The position numbers and the translations under genes are program-made. A DNA stretch of 64,000 nucleotides from contig JBAMDO010000571.1 in the NCBI GenBank assembly GCA_037074765.1, positions 186,001-250,000 of the forward strand, read 5' to 3'. Shown piece after piece: positions 1 through 12,982 of the stretch; the first letter of the stretch is position 1; each line of letters begins with the position of its first letter. The notes beneath the pieces were generated by a model. It saw nothing but the letters and a program-made list of their open reading frames with translations, was not told where the DNA came from and ran no database searches. This DNA is from Mansonella perstans. Taxonomy: Eukaryota; Nematoda; Chromadorea; Rhabditida; Onchocercidae.

Positions 1-2128
1 ATAATTGTGAAGAGTCTATAAAAAGTATGCAAAGTGAATTGAAGCAAAGGAAACAGGAGCATGATGCGGTGTTGGGGGCGAGGGAAAAGGTTACATTTTT
101 TTTTCTTATAGTTTGTGAGATTTCTTTATGTTGATTGTTCAGCAGATTCGAATAATAACCAAACAGCTGTCTTTAGGAACACGTAGTACAGATAAAGACT
201 GTGAAATGGAATTAGAGAAGAGAATGGAAGCAGCATCTGTGATACTCAGTCGAAAATAAAACGAAAAGTTTCAAATTATTGAAAGTTGAAAAAAATTTTT
301 AAAATTCAAAATTAACAGAGTGATGTATTGATACCTGTGATGCAGAAGCATTTCTGGGATGTGTGCATACATGAGATATCTTTTAGGAATTGTCAATCCA
401 TTTGGAAACAATTTCCGAATTAAACGAGAAACTTCATACGAAAGAAAAGCAGTTATCTGATGTAATCCAAAAGACGGTAAAATTACAGTTTTCATTCGCT
501 ATTTCTAATCTTAGTTTCGTCTGTGCTGCATTGAGTGTTTTCAGTTCTAGTCATACATACCAGCTTTCAGTAGAATTTTATATCATTGGAACAAAATTTT
601 TTTTTCACCATTTCATTTTGAAACATAAATTAGCTACCACCGATGGTTCCTTCAAAAATCGAAGCTGTAGAAATAAATTGGCATTGTGGATAAAAATAGT
701 TAATTTACAGGAAAAAGTACATAATGAATTGCAAATAAAGGAAGAACGAAGGTGTTTTCTGGAAGATGAAGTATTAAAACTGAACAATCAAAATTCGGAG
801 GTATTTGGAATCAAAGCTTTTATATAGATATATTTTGAAAATTCTAAAATTTATTGATCTTCATATTGCAGTTGCGGAAGGAATTGGATCAGCGCTCGTT
901 ACAACTCAGAAATGATTTCGAAAAGGAGATTAATTTCCTGAAAACTGATTTGGTTTGTACTTTAAGATTCGAAATCTGGCTCTTCTACCTAGTTTCCTTT
1001 TTCTTTTCAAATTTTGTTTCTTTATAGGATTTGTTTGCAGGAAAATTGTAAAAAGATAAAAGAAGAAAGTGTCTCGGAACTTTATGCTGAACTGGAAGCG
1101 GAAAAAAGTAGACTGAAGGAGGCTTTAAAAGATAATGAGGGAAAGGACGAAATTTTGAAGCAAATGAAAAATGATTTGGAAAATGCCAAAGGAGATTTAA
1201 AAGAATTAAGGATTGTACGAAGCGGTAGATTTTTCTGATACAACTCACGGAGCTTAATATTTTCATTTGTCACGGAAGAGTGCTCAAAATATCCCCTTTA
1301 TTTATTATTATTTCCTATTTAAAATTAGTCTTTTTAATCACCTATTTACCTGCAGAATTGGAGAAAAAGAATGCAGAATGGGTCCAGGAAAAACGAGCAT
1401 TGCAAGAAAGGTTGGTGTGATACAATTCTATCTTTTCACTGTACTCAACAAAACTCAGAATGAACACAAAGCTTTTGAGCGAAAAAAATATGAAAACTGT
1501 ATAGCCAGTTTTCAGGTGTTTAACTGCAGAAAGTGACCTTGAATTTGAACGCGAACGGGCTATTGTGAACAAGAGAAATTTTGATGATGTCCAGACTGCT
1601 ATCCGAGAACTTGGACAAGTAAATCAAAATTTACAGGTAAACTCTTATAATGCTCTACCTTTCCTTACTTTCCAAATCATTAGGTTTAGGAACTGTGGTT
1701 TTTGTTGAAAATAACGAATTTAGAATTTTTGATAAATTGCTTTAACTTCGATTTTTATCATGAACTTCTAAATTGAATAACAATTATGAAATACTTTATA
1801 ACTTTTCTCACCGTGTTTGTTTTGTGGGTGCAGGGCTGAGGGCATTCTTGATATTTTGGACTATTTAAATTTTTTTATTGTATTTTTTTTGTTAATTTTT
1901 TAGATGGATTTTGCCAAGCGCATATCACGTAAATGGTTGGAAGATTCAGAAGCCACAAATTGTCATGCATGTGACAAACCATTTACTATTACGAATCGCA
2001 AACATCACTGTAGGCTATGCGGACAAATATTTTGTGCTTCATGTTCGTCATTTACAGCTAAGATTGCATTATCAAGAAATCCAGTTCGTGTTTGTAATGC
2101 TTGTTATGAAGAAATTATGCATCGTTAA
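1..2128 (+). CDS. eea-1: EEA1-like FYVE-domain coiled-coil protein, C-terminal part (partial)
   Basis: This is the 3' part of an early-endosome tethering protein; the 5' end lies outside the window. Exons: <3-89, 143-238, 387-476, 711-800, 872-952, 1041-1224, 1356-1410, 1516-1636, 1904-2128, giving 342 codons. The first eight exons encode a Glu/Lys/Leu-rich, heptad-like coiled coil. The last exon encodes a complete FYVE finger: WLED, then the basic patch RKHHCRLCG, then VRVCNAC, with all eight zinc-binding cysteines (CHAC, CRLC, CASC, CNAC). In the family this finger binds PI3P on early endosomes and the preceding coil binds Rab5; the placement at the extreme C-terminus is typical of EEA1. 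Exon 2's donor (238/239) is the weakest join. A possible poly(A) signal lies at 2756-2761. Other FYVE coiled-coil proteins are possible but less likely. Confidence 0.88.
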
Positions 2129-4157
2129 TCTTGAAAACGGTGCTTGCTTTTTCCTAAATGGATAAAATATCTTACTGTATAGCGATGTATTTGTTAATGT
2201 ATATTTCTGTAGCTATATATTTTTTTTTCTTATATAATCAGAAGTTATAAGCTTTTTTGAGTTTCCTAGTTTTCTTTGGAAAGTTGGTCATCGTACATGT
2301 TATGATTAACTAGAATGAAGCCAGAAAATGTTTCGATGATTCGGAGATTTTTTTAAAATAATTTTTTCTTCATTGTGAGAATTTGAATTTCTGATTATTT
2401 GTGCCTTTCAAGTTTTTTACAATTACACTCGGTGAAACTACTTTTTTACTAAACTTTTCGCGACGAAAATTATTAATCTCCTTCTCCTCTTTCTTTCGAT
2501 TGATATATGCTGTGATATTATTATTTTCATGTTTCATGACACTGTCATTGTTTTCGTTTGAGTATTCAATACTATTATCTTAATTCTTGTTTTTAAATTT
2601 TAAATTATTTAGCATAACATGTAAGTTCGAAATTTATTCCTCCCCATTCAATATCATTTTTCAATAGCATCACTGTCGTTCTCAGCAAATTACCTGTATG
2701 AATAGATAGCTATGAATATTCGACACTGACAGATTCACTTGTACAATTAAAAAGAAATAAATGATAAAATTGTTCACTTGATTATTGTGGAATTAATGAT
2801 ATTTTTTCATTCAAGTTCAATGAACGAAAGGAGAATTGACTGTTAAGAAAAGCGCAAAACTTCATGGAGATCTAAGACCATTACTTTTTCGACTATCCTG
2901 TTCATATGCTGTATTCCAGTCATTATTCTGAATCTGAATTCAAGTCACTTAAATCAGTCACTTAAAAACAAATACCAATCAGTCACTTAAACAATAATGC
3001 AATTTATTTTTGGAGTTTGCACTTTTCTTAGTTTTGTCACTCAAATTGAATGCTTTTTTGGGATGTGAAAGATTTTCTGTAGACGAAATCTTATTTCGAA
3101 CTGTATCTGAGGGCACGGTGGATGTGTTCCTAACGAACTTTTATGGGAGAAATCACGGATGAGTTCCTGCATAAGCTCTATTCCTGGATAGGTTACAAGG
3201 CAGAAATGTAGGAGATACGTTAATACAAACAATAATAGTAGTGAATTGATTGGGCTCAATTTTTTTCGCTGTTTTTTAATTGAATTTAAGGGTAAATTTT
3301 GTAAATTCCTTATGGATCATTATGCTAATTTTATTCATAAGATTATTCCTAATAGAATTATGTCAAATTGGGTGAGTCGGCGAGTACCGGATCATAGATC
3401 CTGAGAGTGTGGTTTGCAATGTTCAAGAAATAGTGTAACTCTTAAATATAACCTTTGAGCATTAAATGAAGAATCATTGTTTCAACATTTCAACAACTGT
3501 ATAGTATCAAAGCTTCCTTGCAACATTTTCACATTATATATGCAGTTAGTTAAAAGACCAGGGATTTTACACTACCCTAATGTATTAGCTTAGATATGAG
3601 ATTAGCTTATGGAAAATCGGACAAATCATTTATCACTTCCAAATTTATCTTTTAGTCTAATAAATTACTTGTCTCACAAGTATTTTAGCTTGGAAAAATT
3701 TTTACTCGAAATTACATTAAGGATTTGCCGCAGAATTGTCCGACAAATGAGAATATCAGAGTTGAGTGATTATTGAGCAAGACTCTGGATTTTTAAGTCT
3801 TGAACTGGTTTACACAAAAATTGGGTCTCACAATTTCAGGAAAGTTTTTTGATCGAGATTGTCGGGACTTTACCCCAATGTGTTTCTTTTTGATCTTGTA
3901 AAGGCGAACTGGATGTGATAGTCAAAAGAAATTCCAGACTGCCGATGTAGATTTTCTGCATAAATCACAAAAAACAATCCTCACTTATAAAATACGCTTT
4001 CGTTTTTTTTTTCTCTCTGTTATTGGTAATTGTAATTGTCACCAAATGCAGTCGAGAAAGACGGCGGAAAACCACGTCATAGATTACTACCGGGTGCAGG
4101 TAGGTGACAAGCTTCTCAACAACGTCCTCTAAAATTTGAGACTAAAATTAAATTTGT
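2129..4157. other. intergenic region between eea-1 and the mig-18-like gene
   Basis: A+T-rich sequence with no protein-like reading frame. It holds the 3' UTR of the FYVE gene and presumably the promoter of the next gene. A stretch around 4040-4130 is less A+T-rich and precedes the next start codon, so it may be leader or promoter. Confidence 0.6.
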
Positions 4158-6966
4158 ATGTGTAATACAGTCGTTCTTAACACATCATCATTGCTGCTGA
4201 TAATATTATTGTCAAGTTTTGGAAGAGATATCCATGCCATCGGTTGCACTTACATGAATGAGCAACATAATGATGGGGATCGATGGGTAAGTGAAATTCA
4301 AATTTTGAAGCCAAAAAATTTTTATTTCAGACAGAAGAAACGTAATGAAATGTAGCAATTCTTCTGTTAATTATGAAGAAGTACATATTTATGTATTTAT
4401 TTTAGAAGAATGTTTTTAGTTGCAGCATTCGAAATATTTTGAAGGATTCGGAAATTTGAAAATAACAGGATAAATGAAGCAATGCATTTCAGGAAGTATA
4501 ATTATTCGAGTCATATCAAATGACACAAATAGACTCTAAATTTTGAAGATGAGTGAGTGCTATTTCAGACAATCCGATCAGGATTCATCGTCGAATGTCA
4601 CGTTTTTCCGAATGGATCTTGGAAAGTTGATGTTGTTGCATGTCAGACACCGAAAGGTATCGAAATGCATGATGGTGATGAGATAATAGAAGGTGATATG
4701 GTGCGTTTGATCATCTGAATGCTGAATGAATTAATCTGTAGATTTTTAGTCAGAAATCTTGGAAATACTTAATTATTACAATCTACACTTGTGATATTTT
4801 TGAAATTAATTACAATTTTTTAAAAAGAGTTGAAAAAACAAGTTAAGAAAGCGTTAATCAAAATTTGCAAGTGCAATGTAATGATAAATGGAATAGAGCA
4901 GAACCATTAAAAACACTAAGATTTGGATACTGCGGACTGCGAAAAACAACAGTGTAATTTCTGTATTCGACATAAAGATGACAATTCCTGTTTCATATGT
5001 TTTATTTCGATTTATGAATCAGTTCTCAATTTTTTAATGCCCTCTTTCTTCTTTTTGAACTTTCTGTGATTTGCATGGAGTTATATGAGTAGTTTACTGT
5101 ATTATTTCTAATAATACAGTAAACATTTGCAATAATTTTTGAAAGAAAAGATCGTTTTCATTTCACTTAGAATCTTTCAATTTTCCAATTTAAAATTATT
5201 ATTCGATTAAATTTGGCCAAATTCAGAAGTTCAAATGTGTACAGTTACCATCGGGCGGATATCGGATTCGAATTATTGCTTGTGAAGGACACGACCTTGG
5301 TAAACATTTCGATTTCATCGCCTTATAGTTGATATTAAATTATTTTTGTAAATGCAATTATTGAGGGCGCTTTTTTATTATTTATAATTTCTGGTTACAT
5401 TTTCGGAAAATTTAACAATTGCACAGGGGAATGGTGGATTAGTAAAAAGAACTTCAACAAAACTTGCACATTAACGGGAACAAACATTGTGAATTGCTTA
5501 ACAGACACCGGCATTCCGATTAAACTGAATACATCCATTGTACTGAATGGAACTCGACATACGTTTGTTTCTGTTCATTTTCGTGATGAGAAATTCATTG
5601 CCGTTATAACTCATTATAACGGATCAATGAACTGTTTTTCAGTGTCTATTTAGGACATTCTGAAATGTCAAATATTAATTTTTTTTTCTCTATTACAATA
5701 CATTCTACGCTGATCTTTCGAGATTTACATATTTATATATTACATTACTCGTTCAATGTTTTTTTCAATGAATTAGGCTTTTATCAACAGTATTGGCTAA
5801 TTGTCTGCAATGCCGCTTATAAAATATTTTGGAGTGAAAGATAATAATACTTTTGCACGCAAGTGTAATATGTGCGAGCACATTTAGAAAGAAATAAAAA
5901 TCTATGGGGATTTATTAGTTCTTATTCCAATGATATTTTTAGTTGTGCAGCCCATAATAATGGTACAGTAATTCTGAGACGGGATTTCCCGAAAAACTTT
6001 CGCATCATACCGAAGACTGAACAAAACTATTGCACTGTTAACGGCATTCAGAAGAAAATTGGCGAAACGTTCGTTTTTTTTTTCTTTCAGTTTTTTTTTT
6101 TTTAATTTGTGATTTCCGGAATTTTTAGTTTTTATTTATTAACATGTTTTACTTTAACGAATGATTTCTTAATGTTGCATGATAGCCAAAATTCTTTAAT
6201 TAGTCCGGATGGATTCATGCTTAATTCATCATGAATGAGTCATTTAAGATGGATTGAAGATACCAATTTCATTAAAAAATGTAGCGAACAGGCTACAGTA
6301 ATTGTAAAAGCTTGTATCGACGAAGATTTCATTATCGATCTCAACTCAAAACTTACGCGTAATGGCAAGGTGAGTTTCTTCGAGCAACCTGCCTTGACAG
6401 ATATACAAACACCGGTATCTTACACATTTCCAGTCTTTTCGTTCACTTCTATTTCACCTATTTACTACTTTTATTTGTCATTGTCTTTCAAATATTTGAA
6501 TAGCATAAAAATAAACTGGTCTGAAACTTTGCGATTATAAGAATTCAGTGGATTCTTATATCATTTTTTTTTTTTTTTTTTTTGTTCAACACTAAAATTT
6601 CGATGTAAGTCAGTATAATTGTTTGCTAAATTAAATTTCATACGTCGCACTATTATTGGTGACTAATTGTTTTTAATATGAAAGCATTTAATCCTGCAAT
6701 AGACATCAAAGATTTGGAAATTAGTGAGGCATAGAAGAGCAGTGAGGACGACTTGAACCCAAGTAGAAAATTTTAATCATTGCTAATCTTGATTTGCGAT
6801 ACAACGTCGTCTCATCTCATCATTGGAAGAATTCTAATTGCAGATATACACTTGCACTGGCAACGGCGATAGGAATGTTTTATTCAAAATTATTCCAATT
6901 ACTGACAACAGTACTCTTTCTCGGTTTATTATATTTTGTTTTCTTCTAGTGACATTGTATTTTTAA
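4158..6966 (+). CDS. secreted MIG-18-like protein with repeated fibronectin-type-I-like Cys modules
   Basis: Exons: 4158-4286, 4569-4700, 5227-5299, 5427-5562, 5943-6068, 6249-6369, 6844-6966; 279 residues. An N-terminal hydrophobic signal peptide (about residues 1-28) is followed by modules of the form C-x-Y...GDRW...F..C, then GEWW..., then GETW...F..C, each closed by a TC or YTC turn. This matches the nematode MIG-18-like fibronectin-type-I family, whose C. elegans member takes part in cell migration in the extracellular matrix. The last residues form a hydrophobic stretch (SRFIIFCFLLVTLYF) with no basic residue after it, suggesting a GPI signal or tail anchor. Joins at 5562/5943 and 6068/6249 were chosen because they restore the conserved HTC and GETW motifs; the acceptor before 6249 is weak. 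Possible poly(A) signal at 7432-7437. Confidence 0.82.
5092..5124. repeat. perfect 15-bp inverted repeat with a 3-base loop
   Basis: Arms 5092-5106 and 5110-5124 are exact reverse complements, in intron 2 of the mig-18-like gene. The arms are A+T-rich (gtttactgtattatt). Function unknown. Confidence 0.85.
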
Positions 6967-8809
6967 GAAAAGCAAGAAAAGTGACAACAATTTTTATAAT
7001 GATAAAGTGCAGACTCGTACTATTCCATAGTTCTAGGCTTAAGTGATCATGTAAACAATAATTTTGAGCATTTTAATACAAATGATTGGAAAGGATATAT
7101 TCTTCATATATTATTCACAACAGCTTAAGCTTATTATCAATTCCACTTGTTCGAACTGTTGAAAAATATTCCTGAATTAATCAGTGGACGACAATGTTAA
7201 ATGAAATAAGCCGAGTAACAGACAAATGTTCAGATATCAAAGCAATTGAGAATGAAATATAATCAAGTAATTGTTATTAAGTAATAAGCTATTAAAATTT
7301 TTAGATAAAAGAATCACTTTGTTTGGTGACAATAAGAACATATACAAATGAACTGAAAACGACAATCACTGTAACAAAGAATGCATGGAATCACTATATT
7401 CGAAAACTTTTTTAATATTTATTGAAAGTGAAATAAAAATTACCTAATGAATATTTGTTGAAACAATATTTTTATTAAAATTGTACATAGTTTTTCCACT
7501 GCTGACCTTCCTGCTTCGATTTGAAGATAATCATGGAATCTTGTAAAATTTCAATTTTTTTTTTGAAAATTAGTGGAATCAAATAAATTAGTCGTTGATT
7601 TGAAAGGAAATTACTAATTGGCTTATTATATTAAGATATAAATTAATTAAAGTTAATGTCCATCTACTGGCCCGTAAAATCGATCATTAGCATCATACAG
7701 CTAAAGCCAGCAATGAGATTCATTCTGATGATAATGATGCTAAACACGTATGTCATAGTGCTTACTTCAGAATTATTTTGTATTAGTAATATGCATACAC
7801 TTCTAATACATAATGTACTAAGCTTCTTCAGCTTCATTTTTACAATTGGAATAATACATAGTCACACAAACTTTATCACAGTGAATTTTTTAAGCTTCCA
7901 TTTAATATTGCTAAGATAAAGTGGAAAAAAATTAATCGAAAAATATGCTGCTATTTCTTGTGTTACAACATGCGAGCATTTAACAAATGATAAGTAAATC
8001 CGAGCATCTAAATACTAATGTTTGTCTTCTCTATTGACTTATAATTCAGTGACTTTTTAATTCATGCCAATTCACAACTTTTACAGTATCAGATATTTCG
8101 GATTTGAAGAAGTGAATTTTATAAGTTTTAATTTACATTCATGACTAGAATAATTTTATGTATTGTTCTATATCATTAACACAGAACATTAATCTAAATG
8201 AATAAAATTTTTTAATGCAATATTCGAAATCTTCCTGAAGACTTTTAACCAATTCATTAAAGTTTCCTTCTCAAAATCGTCTCGATTGTTGATATCAGCC
8301 AACTGCCTGTAACTTGTCTCCAGATCATATCACATGCTCCGATACAAACTATATATGTCTTCAGAAATTATTTAAGAAGAAAGTCGTCCAATAAACACAA
8401 ATCCTATTGATAAGTGGTTCCAATTAGTTGCTCATATCAAATATTCTTTGCTTTTTCTGTGATGACCTTTTACCTTAATAATGTGACGTCTTTATTCTTG
8501 ACCGATACTTCAAAAAATGTTTTAAAACATACAGTAAAGATGATTTTTTGAAATATTCCAGTTCATACTGGTATTAATTTTTCTTCGAAACGTTTTGGAT
8601 CGGTTGTCGGATAATATCGGAAATCGAGAAAATATGGATCTGCAAAAGAAAAGTATTCAATCGAACTGAAATATCTTTTCAGGAATCATAAATTCGAAAC
8701 GACGATGATTTTTTGTAATTTATCATTTTTTCCTTATTCCTCGATGCGTTATTGATCGGCAAAACTGACTAATCGAAAATTTTATCGTCCTATCCCTCAT
8801 AGTTAATAC
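6967..8809. other. convergent intergenic region, mig-18-like and kinase 3' ends
   Basis: A+T-rich sequence between two genes whose 3' ends face each other. No frame shows recognisable protein features. It must hold both 3' UTRs: a plus-strand AATAAA lies at 7432 and a minus-strand equivalent at 8491-8496. Confidence 0.6.
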
Positions 8810-11800
8810 TTATTTCATTCCAATGCACTCCATTCTACAGTTACCATTCAAATCCTTCTTTTTCGCTGTTTTGTTTCGGCTCTCTTTTCTCTTGTCCTCT
8901 TCATGATACGATAAAGCCGTCTGCAGCTGCCTAGCTTCCCGAATGTCGTTGTCATCCTCCCAGTCATATGCATCCACAAAGTGTGTCCCCAGTCGTCGAA
9001 TACCTTTCATGAACTGCAATTGGCATCTTCAAGCCTTCTAGCTACATTGTCTTCAGATAATAAACATTTTCACTGCAGTACCCCAAATTAGAAAACTTCA
9101 AGAATTCAGAATCTCAAAATGTTCTGTCTCATTTTATTCAGTTTCAACATTAATCTTTCTTTTAGGCTTTCTTTGCAAAAATTATTACACTACTTCATTT
9201 TCTAGCTGAATCGATACGACGAAGATCGAAAAATATCAGCTTACCAACCTGATCGTATATAAATTTATAGTCCGGTCGATCCTTGTATCTCAGTCTCATC
9301 AAGTGATCATAAATTGGTGTGAATTCAACTGGAGTTTTCTACAAGTAAAATTGTACTGAAATCATTGTCTTACTAAGTATCAGCGCAATGATTTGAAAAT
9401 CTTAGCCATATTCGATATTTCCGGCCTTGAATTTTATCTTTTATCTCGTCAGTTTTATTATCTTTCGAATAAATTACAAGTTTGTAAAATTGTTCATGAA
9501 AGTTCAAAAATTCCTCATAGGACTTTGAATTTTTTTTCTAAAGAGAAAACAACAGCGCCGTTCATCTAATTACTTTAAAAAGTTTATCCGTTGTAATTCC
9601 TTCTTTCATTTGTAGTAGCAGCTTTTCGTCCTTGATTGTATTCCATGGCAAGCCAGAACATAGCTCGATGAGCATGTAAAGCAGAGACAACAGATCATCA
9701 TTTCTTCCCTGGAAGTAATTCCAGTTAAGACAATACAGCACAAGAACTTTGCTTAAACCATCAAATTCCATAAATTTAAATCTAATATTAAGAAATGCGG
9801 GCTTATTCTAGCATTAAGAGATGTAATGTAAGAAACCGGATGGAGCTTAAATATTTGCGTATCTAACCTGCTCTATACGTCGATGAACATTGGGTGAGCA
9901 ATACCGTAATGTACCACGCAGTAGAACGCGTTTTCTAGGCTTTCGTAGTACAACTTTTCCTGTATTAGAATCCTCCAGAATAAATGATCTTACCATACCT
10001 ACTGATTAATCAATGTCTAAATTTCACTCTGGTGATTCTGTAAACTTGAAATTAAAGTTTTGACTAAATAAAGCAATGGTTACCATAATCAATCATGAAA
10101 ATAGTCCTGCAATCCCGTCCATTTACACCGATTACCATATTACCCGGTTTTACATCTCGATGAACGAAACCAATTTCATGAAGCTAAAAATGGCAAAATA
10201 ATGCTGAGACGCCTGATGAACTTGTCAAACTCTTCAGTAGCAAAACGATAATGATAATTACCTATACTTTTAACTGACATCTCGTGGAAAATTCTCAGGA
10301 ACAAAGGGAAATTACCATTTTAATAGCAAATAAGCAATGTACTGCGATACGCAAAGTTGTTTCAAATGAGAAGTGATCGTCATCTCGCCTTATCTTATTG
10401 ATACCTTTCATTTTTCGTAGAAACGCCAAATCTGGACCACACAATGTCATCACGATGAAGCTGCAAATTCTCAATAAAAGCATCCATCAATCTTGGTATA
10501 CCTATCACACCTGCTGTAGTCTTGTAGAAAGGTTGCACTGATATTAACTCTCCATTGTCACGTGTTATTTCCTCATATTAACTCTGATAACATTCGAATC
10601 AACAGCAAAACTGCATATTCAATCGCAACTGGTATGCTCAAGAAACAGTAACAAAGCTAAGCCAAACTAGTTTAAAAAGGTTACAAAATGCCGAAAATCA
10701 TTCATTCCAAAAATGAGCTTTTAAAAATTGCGAAAATCTTCACAGTGGAAAAGTTGCCAAATTTTAGTATGATAAATTTATTTTATCATAAGATTTTAGG
10801 CAAATGTCGAAGCAAATTTTATTTCAACCTCCACAACATGATCAAAATCATATCATGTAGTTTATTCAATTCAATATTCTACCGAATTCTCGCAAACAAA
10901 ATTTGCTAGAAACAGCCTTCCAAAAGAAACAGCAATTGGAGAATACGCCAAACAAAAGCACGTGATGCAAAAACTAATGTTTCCGATTAACTTGATCCAA
11001 TAATTTGTATGCGATAATTTTTCTGTTTTAAAACTCTAAGGTAGAAGGATCAGATCATAAGTGAACATTGTGACAGAATTGGGTAGAAGGTCGAGCTTTT
11101 TTTGAAGATAAGAAAGTGTTAGTCTTTAGCGTTTCGACAATCCCGCATTAGTAGACCTAGGCCATGATTTTCTTTAATAGTAAAACAATTCTTATCTTTT
11201 TAAATTAAAAACAACCTGTATTTAGGCCTTTTTCCAGAATCTAGCAAACGAATGGTATTTTTTGAGGCGCTACTTAATTTTGCTAGGACATAAGCTTCCA
11301 ATTTCAATACACCTCCATCTGGTACTGCTGTTGATTCAACCTTAAAATTCTAGGTCAATAAAGTGCAGTAGTGTGACCTCCAGCAACGACTTTCAGCATA
11401 AATTTAGAAATTTTCTGCTGCCTTCCTTCATTTCCAAAAACTTTTTATTCCCTCTCAAATTTTGTATTATACTAGTAAAAATAAATTACTTTAAGTGCTG
11501 CCGTAAAATTTTTCCGTTTAACATGAGTAACTTCATAAACTGCACCGCAACCACCTGCCCCAATTTTCTCCATTATCTTCCACTGTCCTTGGATAATCTA
11601 ATTTGTATGGTATTAAATCAAATGATCACTTAAAATACAATTCATCAGAAAGCACAGATATAACTTCCGCTATGATAACTACATCACTGATAAGCCTTTC
11701 TGATGCAGTACATTTGATCTTGGCACTTATCTCTCACTACTTTTTTAAGCCATAATTTCTCTACTAACTTTCCTACAATTGGATAAATACAAAACATTAA

Positions 11801-12027
11801 AATATGAAGACAAATTAATTTCTCAAAAAAACCATTCATTAGACGTACTGGACAACGATATTATTACGTTAGCGAAAGGATTAGGATATAAATTAAACGA
11901 CAAATCTATGCAAAGTGAGATAGTAATGAGGGCTCCTTTTGAATTGGTTTTGCAAACAATTCAAACCGCCAAAGTTTTAACAGACCTTGCCCGGTCTAAA
12001 ATCAGGTATCTCATCTTCTTCACCCAT
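8810..12027 (-). CDS. CK1-superfamily protein kinase, tau-tubulin-kinase-like
   Basis: Exons on the minus strand: 12027-11986, 11597-11490, 11340-11216, 10460-10316, 10183-10084, 9998-9868, 9708-9574, 9338-9249, 9013-8810; 359 residues. Visible kinase motifs are the Gly loop IGAGGCGAVYEV (about 26-37), AALK with Lys50, the C-helix Glu65, HRDVKPGN (148-155) with catalytic Asp150, and IDYG (171-174) at the metal-binding site. The GPDL segment after FIVMTL and the FSFETTLRIAVHCL segment match TTBK/TTBL kinases, an expanded CK1 branch in nematodes. The chain is nearly all kinase domain plus a short charged tail. Tyr replaces Phe in the DFG motif; the key residues are kept, so it should be active. 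The short first exon (MGEEDEIPDFRPGK) fits in phase. The last exon could instead splice at an AATG/gtaact site, altering the tail. Confidence 0.9.
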
Positions 12028-12982
12028 TTAAACCGACCTAGATAATGTCCTCGCTACAACGCACCAATTCACCTCAGCGCGGGCACAAAAATATAGCAAT
12101 GTACAACTTTCGCAGTTCCTTCATTTATATATAACATACAACACGTCTGCATTTAAAATTAAAACTTAAAATTCGGTGCACGCGTCGTATAAGACCCTAT
12201 CAGTTCCATTATATTTTGTATCCAAAGCTAATATGCAAAGATCCTTTCTTGCGATAAAATGTTTATTTCAAAGACATGAAAATATAATCCAATTAGCAAA
12301 ACAAAGTTAGCAGAACTCTATAATATTGAAGCATGCATCAGTTTCATATCTTTAAATTTGTTAAAGAAGTCAATCTTGACTAAACAAAAAAATATTCATT
12401 GTAATGTAACAAAATCGACTACTGAAAAGTCTTCGATGACAAATGCTCACAAATGCAAAACTTAAAAGTCCTGAATGTGTGACAGTATTTAAAATTTTTT
12501 AAAGTGTCAAGATAACAATTTGCAATTGCTGCTGCTCTATGATGACAATGCTGTAATATTATTACCGGAAGCAAAATTATCGCAGTAAATCAAATAACTT
12601 CTAGATGGACAATTTATTCCTTAGTAGTAGATTTGAAAATGTCAACCAGTACTACAGCAATGTCAGTTACTTATATTAAGGAATGAGATCATGCAGCAAA
12701 AGTGATTACTAGTGCTCCAGATCCTGAAAACCATGCACCAAGGTTTCAAGAATTATTTGGAGGGCGTTTCAAAAAATTGCACTGAATACATTGCCAGAGA
12801 TTTGCAGTAAAATTTGGTAAATCTAAATTTCCTTAAATGAGATTTAATTCTTGAAATGCAGTGTTTATGACAGCATGCTCAGCAGATGGAAAAGAAACTA
12901 GGGAAATTCAGTAAAGTTAAAAACACATCAGTTAACACTGGTTTTAATCTTCTTTGAACGCCAATAAAATATACGACAGTAT
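12028..12982. other. gap between SR-protein gene and kinase gene (same strand)
   Basis: About 950 bases between the SR-protein stop and the kinase start. No gene seen. It holds the SR-protein 3' UTR, with a minus-strand AATAAA at 12618-12613. Same-strand order would allow an operon, but the spacing is long and nothing in the sequence proves it. Confidence 0.5.

Noticed and set aside
7656..7919. Hydrophobic 87-codon frame between the mig-18-like and kinase genes
   Set aside because: Composition follows the A+T-rich background (Ile, Leu, Phe, Ser); no family resemblance or gene context.
11779..12045. 88-codon plus-strand open frame overlapping the first kinase exon
   Set aside because: It starts at TTG, has no clear acceptor, and lies antisense to intron 1 and exon 1 of a well-supported kinase gene. 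Open frames of this length are expected by chance in this much sequence.
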